Source of the DNA: Isochrysis galbana
Taxonomy: Eukaryota > Haptophyta > Isochrysidales > Isochrysidaceae
DNA: 64,000 nucleotides
Reading direction: 5' to 3'
Assembly (NCBI GenBank): GCA_018136815.1
Contig: CM030936.1
Span: 4,106,474-4,170,473 of the forward strand
The position numbers were made by a program, and so were the translations under genes. The notes under the pieces were generated by a model, which had not been told where the DNA came from, searched no databases, and was given only the letters and a program-made list of their open reading frames with translations. Below are positions 42,780-52,810 of this stretch, piece by piece (positions within the stretch are counted from its first letter, which is position 1; each line of letters begins with the position of its first letter).

Positions 42780-43990
42780 TTATCTCGCCAACGCTCCATC
42801 ATGATGGTGATGATCCCATTTCGATCGTTTGGACTCAGTTACTTGCCCCTTGCGCATTTTACCCTTGCGCGGCCGCAATCCTCCCGCTGCATCGCTCCTG
42901 ATCGACGCGCTGGACGGAGGCTCCTCGATGGTCGGTACCGCGATCTTGGCTTCTGGAATGGTTGACACATACAATGCGCTCACATCGGGTGTGGTGTTCG
43001 TCATCGCAAGACGTTTCTTTCGATTCGCCTGGACTTCATCTGGCCGCCAGGCATACTGCACCGTATCCACCATCACAGTCCCGTTCTCTAGAACCTTCTT
43101 GATCCGGCGGGTATGGTGCTCCTCTGACCAATCCTTGAGCACGCCTCTATTATGCGCCATCTTACGCAACTGTGGGGTGAGCGTCTCTCCAAGAAAATTA
43201 AAAAGCCCCTCAAGTTGAGTCTGGTTTTTCTGATCTGTAACCCCCTCTAATGTCGTGGCATACGCGTGCTCGGGATTCTCTGCGGCATATCGGCGGAAGC
43301 GCTCGATTATCCGAGTAAATTTTTCTTGAGCTGCGCTTTGCGCATCCTCAAAATTCCAAAAGTCTGAATGTGCAATACGCGAGATGTTCTCGCGCCAGTG
43401 GAAGATGAATTTGGCGCGCGGGAACATCAGTCGGATGAAGTCGACGCCATGTGTAAAAATCTCTCCGTGAGCTTTTGGTTTCCTCACCATGGAAGAATAG
43501 ATCTCCTTGAAGCCAAACACCCTATGTCCAAGGCAAAAGGCAGTGAGTGAATACTGCAGTACATGGCAGTCGGCAGGCTACGGTGCTGTTCGTAAAATGA
43601 CCGTAGCGAGAGCGAAACCACAATGAGGTCACACCTGGCTCTGGGGATTGGGTTGTGCAGCACGAGCATCATTTGGCGAGCTTGGCATAGTACATCGCTG
43701 CGGTTGGCAATAGTGCTCACGTCCTCTGAAACCCATGACGCGTCATCATGGGTTGCACGCCGGGCGGCGACAAGATGCGAGCGCGAGCTGAGTCTAGCAC
43801 GGGCGTATCGCCCCATGTATATCCACGCGTTGTCCGTCTCACCGCTCAGACGGTATCCCTCGATCCCATTGAGCAGCCGAAGCACATGCGAGCTGCCAGT
43901 GCGGCCGAGCGCGATGAGGAAGACACACTGAAGCTGCGAGAGCGCTAGACACTTGGCAGGATCGACGCCCGCCAGCGCCAATGCCGCCAT
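42780..43990 (-). CDS. sulfotransferase, two exons
   Basis: Exon 1 43990-43635 and exon 2 43521-42780; 1098 bases, 365 residues. The intron 43634-43522 (113 bases, GT..AG) splits an Arg codon and joins HNPIPRAR to VFGFKEIYSSM, the FGFKEI block of the family. The 5'-phosphosulfate loop is VFLIALGRTGSSHVLRLLNG in exon 1. The 3'-phosphate-binding segment is FIFHWRENISRIAHSDFW in exon 2. Such enzymes transfer sulfate from PAPS to carbohydrates, lipids or small molecules, usually in the Golgi. The frame stays open to an earlier Met at 44083; the stretch between is Ser/Arg/Ala-rich, and the leader MAALALAGVDPAKC is a weak signal at best. The last 60 residues are polar and basic. The substrate cannot be told from sequence. 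Confidence 0.88.
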
Positions 43991-44104
43991 ATCACTTCTC
44001 GCTCTAGCCGTGTGGCAGCCAGCGAGAGAATGAGGGAGGGCTCTAGAAGAGAGAGGGAGAGAAGAGCGAGCGAGCACCGCCACCCACTCTCGCTCTCACA
44101 TACT

Positions 44105-44449
44105 TTAGAGTACGGCGAGAACTGGTGTCGTACTCCCCAATATCTTCCTCCCCAATATTTGCGACAAGGTGGCTGCTATGCAGGAGGTAGAGTGCAGCCG
44201 GACGAGGGCGGAGGAGGGGATGCGGCCTTGGACACGGCGGCGCACGTCGAAGCCGCGGTAGGCGAGGCGGTCGATGGCCCCTGTGGCGGCGGGCGCGAGT
44301 GCGGCGTGGAGCCAGCCGAGGGCGCCGGTGTTGCCCAGCGTGTGGATGCGCGGGTCGCGCCAGTAGGGAGGTGGGGGTGTGGTGAGGGCGGCGGATGCGG
44401 CCGCGAGGGCGAGGAGAGTGGTCATCAGGGGGGGGGCGCGTTCCGCCAA
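44105..44449 (-). pseudogene. N-terminal fragment resembling an algal methyltransferase
   Basis: After a hydrophobic leader (MTTLLALAAASAALTTPPPP) the frame reads YWRDPRIHTLGNTGALGWLH and AALAPAATGAIDRLAYRGFD then VRRRV. From memory, this DPRIHxLGNxGxxGxxHAxxAPxxTxxID block precedes a SAM-dependent methyltransferase domain in several algal proteins. No methyltransferase domain follows; the frame ends in unrelated sequence next to the sulfotransferase. It is a truncated copy or first exon. The identification is tentative. Confidence 0.4.
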
Positions 44450-44607
44450 GGGAGGGAGAAGGGGACGGAAACTGATGGGAAATTTGCCATCCCCTTTCTC
44501 CCCCCCCCCCCTTTTTTCCCCACTGCGTGTATTTTTTTCGCCTGATGCACTCAGGCCGCGATGCGCACAGGGCGAGCCGCCGGAGGAGCGCCATCTTGGC
44601 CGTATGT

Positions 44608-44735
44608 CCGCGCGAGCAGAGTTCCCCCCTCCGCGCGAGCAGAGTTCAGAGTTCCCCCCTCGGCGCGAGCAGAGTTCCCCCCTCCGCGCGAGCAGAGTTC
44701 AGAGTTCCCCCCTCGGCGCGAGCAGAGAGAGTTCC
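44608..44735. repeat. minisatellite (cgcgcgagcagagttc)
   Basis: About five units of (c/g)gcgcgagcagagttc with cccccctc spacers, partly as a two-unit higher-order repeat of about 64 bases. Confidence 0.9.
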
Positions 44736-44924
44736 CCAGCAAGAGTTTGTTTTTCAACCCCTAGTCTCCCCCACTTCCCACTTCTACCTGAAGCTGAATG
44801 AAGTTGATCGTGAGTTGTGAGTTGCCTCCACGCTCAAACATCCCAAAGTTGCTCGGAAAGTTGCGCGGCAACTCTTGTCTCTTGTCACGCCTAGCAGTGG
44901 AAGTGGAAGTGGAAGTGGAAGCAG

Positions 44925-45110
44925 GGTTCGTGTAGGGACGTTCCACAATTGGAAGCACACTTGGGCAAGGTAGCAACTGGTGTTCCACATTGGGAAAGTG
45001 GTGTTCCACACCTCACTGTTCCACAGCTCACAAGGGTGTTCCTATAAGTGTTCCACAGCTCACAAACAAGGGACAAGGGTGTTCCTATATATAAGCCTAT
45101 CTATATGTGT
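44925..45110. repeat. gttcca-rich palindrome cluster, copy 1
   Basis: GTTCCAC or its complement occurs about seven times (gacgttccacaattgg, ggtgttccacattggg, ctgttccacagctcacaa twice). The left flank, gggttcgtgtagggacgttcc, is the inverse of 46665-46685, so it is an inverted relative of the cluster at 46530. Confidence 0.75.
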
Positions 45111-45159
45111 TCCACAGGTCGGACCAAAAGAAAGGGGGCCCATGATGCACATATGTACG

Positions 45160-45232
45160 TACATCCCGGGCTCGAACCCCGCTGCTCGCTGCTCGCAGCC
45201 CACGCCTGGACTACTGCTAACTACGCCACGGC
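45160..45232 (-). repeat. tRNA-derived SINE head or tRNA relic
   Basis: On the minus strand TGGCGTAGTTAGC (A box) and, 37 bases on, GGTTCGAGCCC (perfect B box) with a partial T-stem (GGGG..CCCG). The middle has tandem GAGCAGC and does not form an anticodon arm, so I do not call a functional tRNA. Confidence 0.6.
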
Positions 45233-45540
45233 TGAGCTCGACCTCCTCACCAAGATGATAAACCAACAACGTCGTCGTATGTCGTATGCAAGGTTTGCAA
45301 TATTGTAGTTATGGCCCGCCCGCCCAACGGGGGACAAGCGGCCCCCCGACCCCGCCCCCCGCCCCCCGCCGCCCGCCCCCACACAGCTTGCGGAACGATC
45401 CCCCCCGGTGGGTCGGTGGGTCATTACTAATGCTAGCTATGTATGTGTGTATAGCACTGATGTGCGCATGTGTCCTTTGCAAGTATATAACATGGCACTG
45501 TACCCACAACGATTTTAGTCTCTACCTAAACAACTACTTT

Positions 45541-45950
45541 CTACTTTTATAAGTAGGAGGCCAATGGGGGCCTCGCGCCCCCCTCTCTCCATCGCAGACA
45601 CCCCATGGGTGGGCCTGCACAATCAACCTCAGCCCCTGCCTGCTGGCAGGGGCTGAGCTGACATCACACCTGACCAGACTCTCGCCGAGCACGCGCCGCG
45701 CGCCGCACGCACTCGCCTGCACTGGCCCCTGATCGTACGTACTGACTCCCCCCCACACCACTGAGCCACAGACCACCAGAGCCGCCAGGAGGGCACCCAG
45801 GGCCAGCGAGGCGAGCGAGGGAGAGACAGGAGACAGGAGAGGCCAGGGCACTGCCCCAGCCTCCACTGCCCCCTGAGCTGCCCCAGCTGGCCCTCTGGGG
45901 GGCCTCGAGGGGCCCCCCAGAGGGGGGCCATGGCGCGCGCAGGCATCACG
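45541..45950 (-). repeat. hairpin-ended repeat, family B
   Basis: Starts (on +) with the perfect foldback ctacttttataagtag, then ccaatgggggcctcgcgccc with the inner foldback, cagcccctgcctgctggcag, ccagcgaggcgagcgaggga and gccccagcctccactgcccc. The same order as 19522-19985. Confidence 0.8.
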
Positions 45951-46214
45951 CGCCCGTATGAGAACGAAGAGAATGACGAAGAATGAACGACAAAAAACGA
46001 CACGATCCGACCCCAAAAAAGGTAATACTCACGCTTGTTTACGATATGTTTGCAGGATGACACCCCGCACGGCAGGCGGACACCGCGAAAGAGCGGCGGC
46101 AGGCGAAGAAAAGCCGAAGGGCGGGGGCAGAGACAGACCCCCCGGGACACGATAAGATAGTCGCAGAAGGCGTTTTACGTTTGTTTGCCACAGGAACACC
46201 CAACAACAGGTCTG

Positions 46215-46412
46215 CCCCAGCCCGCCCCTTGCACTTGGCCCGACGTAGTGCACGCGCCCCCCCCCCCCCCGATACCAAAGACAAAGGAATGAAGGGGGTA
46301 GTGTAAAGGGAGTGAGTGTTCTGGGGTATAGGCGATGGCGTGAGTCGGTACCGTGAGTGCGTGGTCTTTATAGCTAGCGGTAGTAGCCTGAATCTTCAGA
46401 TGTTTTTTTTTA
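46215..46412 (+). repeat. LINE 3'-end fragment (plus orientation)
   Basis: Matches 11750-11957 and ends gtagcctgaatcttcagatg plus nine Ts. The tail on the element's own strand is oligo-T, not poly-A. Confidence 0.65.
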
Positions 46413-46529
46413 GTTTAGTCTCTACCTAAACACTTGATTGTTCGCGCATAGCGCGCTCGGTGTACTCGGTGTAACCGGTGTTTGTACGCCACGCGGGCAC
46501 TATGCACTGTCGCATTGTTCCAAGCGGCA

Positions 46530-46690
46530 AGCGGCAAATCCACTGTTCCCACAACTGTTCCACAGTGTTCCAACACCTTGTTGGAACACCTTTTAGGGCT
46601 GGTGTTCCAACGTTGGAACACCATTTTAGGGTGGTGTTCCACGTGGAACAGTGGAACACCGTTGGAACGTTCCTACACGAACCCTGAGTG
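46530..46690. repeat. gttcca-rich palindrome cluster, copy 2
   Basis: Contains perfect palindromes gttccaacgttggaac and gttccacgtggaac, and near-palindromes ttccaacaccttgttggaa. Several could form stem-loops of 6-8 bp. Confidence 0.8.
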
Positions 46691-46699
46691 GAAGTGAGG

Positions 46700-46990
46700 A
46701 ATGGGTCTCATCGTCGCTCATCCGCGGCAGGCGCGGCAGTGAGAGACAGTTGAGGAGGGCCGACGGGTTCAGGCCTAGGCCTGTTAGCGGAGGAAGGTGC
46801 GGGAAGGTGGGCTTGGGCGAGGGCGGCGGCGCGAGAGCGACATCGAGTGCGAGGGCCCTTAAGCCTTAAGGAGAGGGCTGTGGTGGCTGAGCCGACTCCC
46901 GCCCGGCGGGGAGGAGGGCCAAAACCTCGACTAGCGACTAGCCGCCGGTGCCCCTCGCGACGGAGTGGCCCAAGGGCCTCCGGCAACGCT
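46700..46990. repeat. composite of LTR-like and dispersed repeat fragments
   Basis: 46725-46860 is a diverged relative of the LTR interior at 56500-56640 (gcgcggcggaggag-like, gggcttgggcgagggc, gagagcgacatcgag). 46895-46985 is an inverted fragment of the repeat at 28780 (ccgccggtgcccctcgcgac). Confidence 0.55.
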
Positions 46991-46999
46991 TGGCCTCGA

Positions 47000-47500
47000 C
47001 CATTATCCATTATGCACGATAGACGATAGTGCATGCAGTGTATTTCGCAGGCAATACACTATGACACCACAATACAAGACCCACTATACAAGACATGCAT
47101 ATCTAGATGGTGCATCATTTCGTGCACGCATTCTGATCACGCAAGCTAAGTGGAGGACCACGCCCATACTCGCAGAAATAGACCTGCCGGTGAAACGAAC
47201 GCGCGTAGTGATGCAACATGCAGCGCAGGTGCTTTAGAATAGCGTTGCTTGCCTTGCCCGAAAGCGCTTTATCCTCGAGGCAGCGCATACACTGAGCAAG
47301 TGAGCCCCCTACGGCTCCTGGAGAACACGAGGTGGAGGGCGCACCGACTGCGCATAAGCTGTCCTAAACAGCGGAGTCAGCCATGTCAAAAAGCAGTCGT
47401 ATGACTGTGTCAGTATGAATGAGGAATGTGGGATGTATTAGCAATGCTGCTCGGTCTGGCGAGCTTGAGCATGTCCATTCACCCCGGTCATCGGGCGGAA
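47000..47500. other. short uncharacterised open frame and spacer
   Basis: A plus-strand frame at 47061-47237 reads MTPQYKTHYTRHAYLDGASF then RARILITQAKWRTTP and ILAEIDLPVKRTR. It looks protein-like but matches nothing I know. The rest is spacer and the 3' UTR of the next (minus-strand) gene. Confidence 0.3.
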
Positions 47501-47503
47501 TGA

Positions 47504-48972
47504 TCATCCTCGCCTCCGTTTCTCGTCTTGTGGTGGGTTCTTATCGGACGCGTGCCTCGAGGGCGGAAGCATTCGCGAGGCAAGCAGTGTTTGGCCTCTT
47601 CCAGACATGTTCCGGTGGTCTATGACGGCATCTTCCAGTTGCTCAATGATGTCGCTAGTGGCAAACATCGAGGAGCGACCCGAAGAGGAGCAACCAGCGC
47701 TTGTATGACGTCGAACAGCAAGGACGTCTTGGCGGTACTGGCGCAGCTCTGCCATCAATTCCTTTCGCAACTCTTCACGAATCTCCTCGCGGAGCTTGTG
47801 CACTACCTGACTAAGCTCATGCGCCAGATTACTCATCACTTCCTCCTTGATCTCCTTCTTGAGCTCGACCAGATGCGAATAGGATGGACCAGACTCAGGT
47901 GGTACGGAATCTTCGGCGTTCCGCCTGTCTTTGCGCATGCACGGCAGCTTGACCACAGAACGCATCGGGTCAGTTTGTGCCCACAAAGCTGAAGAAAGGA
48001 ATTAGGAGGGGAGGCCAGCAACCGTTAGCGAAAGGCACGAGGCACACTAGGCACAAGCATCGACGCGGTGCTCCTCATAGGTCACTGGGAAAACAAACGA
48101 CACGTGGAAGGGACGACCAGAATGTACGCATGGCTATTACAGCTGTTGTCATCGAATTCCTTTCCGTTCCTGCCACGAGCCGGATATGCTTCCCCATGTG
48201 CACGCCAAACGCTCACATTGGTACTGAGGATCTTTGGCCGTGATTCGGATGCAGAAGAGCCGGCGGCGGTGCTTGTCGGTGAGCACTTGCTGCCCGAAAC
48301 GCAGGCTAAACTGTGCAGCGCCGGAAACCAGCAGGCATTCGTTCAGAAACGACTCATCGAACTGGCTCTCATTGTGCCGCAGCGAAATCTCCTCGCCATT
48401 TTCGTAAACCACCGTAGCCTGAAGTATCACTTGTGGATGTTCACGCACTTTACATCCAAAGCCGTCCTGCAGAACGGACACGCGTGGAAGCCATGAGAAG
48501 GCCCAGCCAATATTCCTCGAAATACTTGAACGAATTCGCTTGTGGTGCATCAAAGAAGTGGGTGTGGAATTTTTCATCTTGATGCGCATTGATCTCGTTT
48601 TTCCTGAGACAAGGCCTCCTCATTCGAGCCAGGCTGAGGGGCCCGCACTAGAGGGAGATAGGGAGGGAGCACCTGAAGCTCGACGGCGACTGAGAATGCG
48701 CGCAGGTTGGAGATGGTTAAACACTGGCAAATCGACTTGGGCGGCCTCTGCCTGGGCCCTTTGCAGTTCGCAACGTCACAGTGCACCTTGTGGTTTACAA
48801 TGACCAGCCTCCACGACGAGTCAAGCGATGGCACAAACTCGGCCATCGGCTGCTCCGTTGAAGGAAAATCAGCCCCGCTCAGTATTGGCAAAAATTCCTG
48901 GGACATTAAGCCTTCCAACACTTGGTTGTAGCTCCCCTCCGAAATGTTTCTGCTGGGTGGTTGCATCATCAT
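47504..48972 (-). CDS. putative DNA-binding regulator with beta-sandwich and coiled coil, at least three exons
   Basis: The last intron is secure: 48216-47989 (GT..CAG, 228 bases), joining RITAKDPQYQ to SLWAQTDPMRSVVKLP in frame. The exon before it (ending 48217) carries ATVVYENGEEISL, FLNECLLVSGAAQFSLRFGQ and VLTDKHRRRLFCIRIT. The last exon carries a coiled coil, VELKKEIKEEVMSNLAHELS to EELRKELMAELRQYR. The first exon (from 48972, MMMQPPSRNISEGS) contains SWRLVIVNHKVHCDV and FSVAVELQ. The order of strands and the closing ..RIRI..DP...PMxSVxKL pattern resemble p53-like or CBP60-type beta-sandwich regulators; this is inference. The join between the first two exons (48450-48660) is unresolved: another frame there reads FHTHFFDAPQANSFKYFEEY and also looks coding. 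Confidence 0.55.
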
Positions 48973-49089
48973 CTTAGCGCGAATGAGGAGAGGCTAAGGG
49001 CACCGTGCGATCGCGATGGGCGGTGGGGGAAGAGCGGGAGAAGAGGAGGAGCCAACGCCGAGAAGACTGGTGAAAGCGGGCTCGAGAGG

Positions 49090-49620
49090 GAGGGGGCGTG
49101 GAACACGGAGTGGAAGGGGGGGGGGGCGAGGGGAGGGGGGGGAAGGGGGGAAGGGCGAGGGGAGGGGGAGGGGAGGGGGCGGGGGAAGGGGGGGGGGGCG
49201 CTCGCCTTGTCTGGGAGGGAAGGCTTCCCCCCCCCCCGCCCCCCCCGCCCCCTGGCTCTTTCCCTCCCGGGATGATTGGGGAGGAAAGGGGGGGGGGGGG
49301 GGGAGGAGGGGGGGAGGAGGGGGGGGGGAGGAGGGGAGGGGGGGGGGGGGGACGAAAGCCCCGGGGGAGGAAGGGGGGGGGGGGGGGGGGGGGGGGGGGC
49401 GGGAGGGGGAGAGAGGGGGGGGACAGGCGGGGGAAGGGCGGGGAGGGGGGGGGGAGCTCTCTGCCAGTCCTCGCTACGACGTCCCTCCGCCGCCGACGGA
49501 TGATCGTGTGTAGAGACAGAGAGAGAGAGAGAGACCCCCCTTTCCCCCGCCCCCGCCCCCTCCCCTCCCCCTCCCCTCGCCCTTCCCCCCTCCCCCCCGC
49601 CCCCCCTCGTCAGAGTTTTA
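49090..49620. repeat. extreme G-rich / C-rich tract
   Basis: Long runs of G with A spacers (49110-49470), then a C-rich tail (49535-49610). Many possible G-quadruplexes. All frames here are compositional. Confidence 0.9.
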
Positions 49621-49639
49621 TTGTTGTGTTAGTATAACC

Positions 49640-49775
49640 TTAGTGCTGCGGGACCGTAGCCCTTCGTCGGCAACGAACAACGGAGCCCCTACCCCGCGAT
49701 GGGGGTGTGCGCGGTTGGCGCATGGCTCGTCCGGTGTATGTGGCTAGGAATGCTAGCTAACAAGATGTCAAACGA
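49640..49775 (+). repeat. short interspersed repeat (also at 32250)
   Basis: See 32250. Same orientation. Confidence 0.75.
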
Positions 49776-49779
49776 CGCT

Positions 49780-51160
49780 ATAAGTTCTAACGTGGTACCC
49801 CCACCGAGAGGTCACCGCAATCTCCATGACACCAGCGCGCGCGTCGACGCTCAACACAGTACACAGTGATAAAAAAAGGGGTTCCGCCAGCCACCGCTCC
49901 CTGCTCGCCCGCCTTTCGGCTCCCTCGAGCTCCGAAATCGTTCTCTTCGGCTCCGCTGTCGCTCCTCCCAAAAAGAGAAGGCCGGAATCGACGGCGGAAT
50001 TCGGTAAATAAACGGCCCGCCAGTATTACTAGGCGAGCGATGCCCAGCACTTGCACTTCCGGTAAGCAGATAGGTTTGGAAACTCCTCATAAAAGGGCGT
50101 GAGAAATATAAGTTCGTCGTTTTTTTTCCGCGTCGGGTGAGCCCCCCCGTTGCCACGAATTCCCCTCCCGCATGCGTGCTCCCGTCGCCTCGCTCCGTCG
50201 CCCTGTGGAGATGGACTGTTCCCAGGATCCGGGTAAGGCTCCTGAGACTCCATTACTCCATCCTTGGCAACCCACGCGTCCGTAGGCGGCCTATCGACTT
50301 GGGTAGCGGGTGAAGATACTTGGGAAGGCTTGGGCACGGGTGCAGTGGTGACGAGGTCCGCGCGCGGCGGCGAGGGCGAATTTTGCGGTGCAGAGGGTGG
50401 TGATGGTGATGGTGATGGGTCCATAGGAACAGATTGAATCAATCTCTAGTGGGTGATTTCTAGCGAGAGACCACACACAAGGCAGTAGGGGCTCAAGGGT
50501 ACGAGGGGTCACGGTACGACTTCGATCGCAGAGCGCTGCGACGGCTGCTGCTGGGTGCGTACGAAGACACGCCACACCACTTTCTAACATAAACAAGGGC
50601 AACACGTAATAAACACGGGAGCGAAAGCCACGGTGGGTCAACAGAGAGAGCAACGAAGGAACCAATTGGCCAGAAGAGAACTCGTCGTCCTAGAGAAGGA
50701 TTGCACACAGAAAAAAGGCGCGAAAGGGATTCATCCATGCTTAGTGAAGATCCTGCAAGATTCATCGGCGAATAGCGTCTCAACGCGAGCACAGCGGCGT
50801 GCACTTTACCTATAGCTTTTCGTAGCTTAGCCATGGAGTAGCTGGTAGACTTAAAAAGTCTAGAAGCATACAGAGGTGTTAGACTTACAGAGTCTAGATG
50901 CTTGAGGTTCTTGAGGGTGTACTTTAGCAAGCAAGATGCTCGCTACTTCCTTGGTCTTCATCGACACGTGCTTACTACTCCCTTGATCTCCATGCCTAGG
51001 TGATCAGTCCAGAGCTAGAGCATATTCATATTCCGGGTGAGGGTGGAGAGTATTAGAGATTAGAGAGATACACCGTAGGCTGATGGTGATTGAAGGCATT
51101 TCCATTTCCATGTGGATGGCGATTGAAGCGCCATTCCATGTATTGAACGCTTTTCCATGC
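49780..51160. other. no firm gene; possible mobile-element debris
   Basis: A minus-strand frame 50442-50029 is Pro/Ser-rich (MDPSPSPSPPSAPQ) and ends in a basic stretch. A second, 50930-50493, has no recognised domain. Direct repeats agactta(a/c)a(a/g)agtctaga occur at about 50847 and 50881. The Pro-rich frame could be an ORF1 of a retroelement, but there is no domain to prove it. Confidence 0.35.
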
Positions 51161-51168
51161 TGTGGGTC

Positions 51169-52340
51169 AACTAAGTATACTTGGTTCGCCCATGGGGGGG
51201 CACGAGCCCCCCTCTCTCTCCACTCCTTCCCTGCCGTGGGGGAGGAACCACCCATCCTCCTGGCATGCCTGATGGCTTGCCAGGAGGCCACTGCCCTGCT
51301 GACCCACTCTCCCACTGACAGGCACGCCTGGATCGCTCGTCCTGGCCCCTCGTGGCCAGCCCATCGCTCCAACCCCCCTCCCCCCCTGTTCGACAGGCAG
51401 ACAGGTGCAGACTGGGGGCCCCAGAGGCTCAGGAGCGCCAGCGAGGGAGAGGCAGGGGAGGCCAGGGCCCAGCCCCAGCCTCCTCTGCCCCCTGAGCTGG
51501 CCTCCAGGAGCCTCCAGGGGTCGCCAGCAAGCAGCTGCAGGCCTGGCGCAGGCACGCCATCGCGCGTGCCGCAGGAGAGAGGAGAGGGAGCGCGGAGAAG
51601 GGGGTGGGCGGAGCGAGAGCTCCGCTCACCGAAAAATATGTAAGTCCCGCACCTGTTTACAGGAGAAGTCGGGACTTAGGACGCCGCCAGCCCGGTAGGC
51701 ATAGGAGGAGAAGGGGAGAACGGATCACCGGGGGGGGGGGCGCGGGCCACCGACCATATCTAAGCCCTTTCCCCTATCCCCCTAGTAGTGCACGGGGGGA
51801 GTATTATGGATACATCCATTATCCATTCGCTTCTACTGCTGTTATAATCTCCTTGCGTGGGGAGTCCTGCAGCTTCTCCTACAGCTTCCCCCGCAGGTCT
51901 TACGGGTTCCCCCGCCGATTTCCCCCCGCGGGTCTTACGGGTTCCCCCGCCGGGTCTTACGGGTTCCCCCGCCGATTTCCCCCGCGGGTCTTACGGGTTC
52001 CCCCGCCGATCTTACGGGTTCTTCTCCCGTCGTTCTCTCATTTCTCTGCACGTGGTTGTCGCGCGCGTTCTACTGTGTTACTATAAGTGTCGCGCGCGTT
52101 ACCGTGAATGTGCGTGCGTGCAAATGTAGGAAATCTTATCTGTTTGAGATAACTCTGGCGATGCGTTCGGCGATGGCGCTCTGCCTCGCACAAGCCGCGA
52201 TGGTTGCCGCATGGGCACCACCGCGATAGGGAGTCGCCTGATGGCGGGGGGGAAAGGGCCGGCGGATTGGGGGTGTAGAAAGTTTTGCTGCGTGAGTAGA
52301 AAGTAGAGGGTCCACGGCCGCGTGTGCGGTGAGACTATTA
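51169..52340 (-). mobile_element. hairpin-ended repeat, family A, with a nested insertion
   Basis: 51169-51802 matches 17480-18153 inverted, beginning with the foldback aactaagtatacttggtt. The match breaks at 51802 and resumes at about 52228 (ggagtcgcctgatggcggg to gtctcaccgc-complement near 52340). In the other copy these two parts are contiguous, so about 425 bases are inserted here. Confidence 0.75.
51803..52227. mobile_element. about 425-bp insertion inside the family A copy
   Basis: Flanked by ggagt on both sides (about 51798-51802 and 52228-52232), a likely 5-bp target duplication. It contains a tandem (tcttacgggttcccccgcc)n at 51898-52020. There is no coding capacity, and the ends attatgg and cgcgatag show no clear inverted repeat. 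Type unknown. Confidence 0.55.
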
Positions 52341-52810
52341 AGAAGTTAGTTTCCATGCTGTGGGTGATGGTGATTGAACGCTTTTCCATGCTGTGGGTGA
52401 TGGTTCTGGCTTTTGGTAAGTAAGTTGCGAGTTGCAAGTTGCAAGCATTGCCATACAGCCCTCTCCGCGCGCTGCGCTGCCACCGCAGGACTTCCTGTGC
52501 CATTTATAGAGGCGGTCGCCAAGTATCAAGTGCATCGCGTTCGCAGACTCGTTGACACCGGAGCAGCGCAAGCTCTTTGAGGGCAACTTCCTGATGGTGT
52601 TAGATCCAACTACTCTCTACTCTCACAAGCTATGATCGAGAGTTAAAAACCAGCATAAACAAGAAAATTCTGATAGAGTAGGGGGTAGCGGGTCGGTCGC
52701 TCGTTCTCGCTCGGGCTGCTTGGCGGCGGCGACGGGGCCGACGCGGGGAAGGGGGAGGAGGACTAGGGGTTGGACGGGGGGGGGAAGGGAGTAGTGGTGG
52801 GCGCGGCGCG

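Noticed and set aside
49016-49637. Gly/Arg-rich plus-strand frames of 165-179 codons
   Set aside because: Pure consequence of G runs; no start context or conserved motif.
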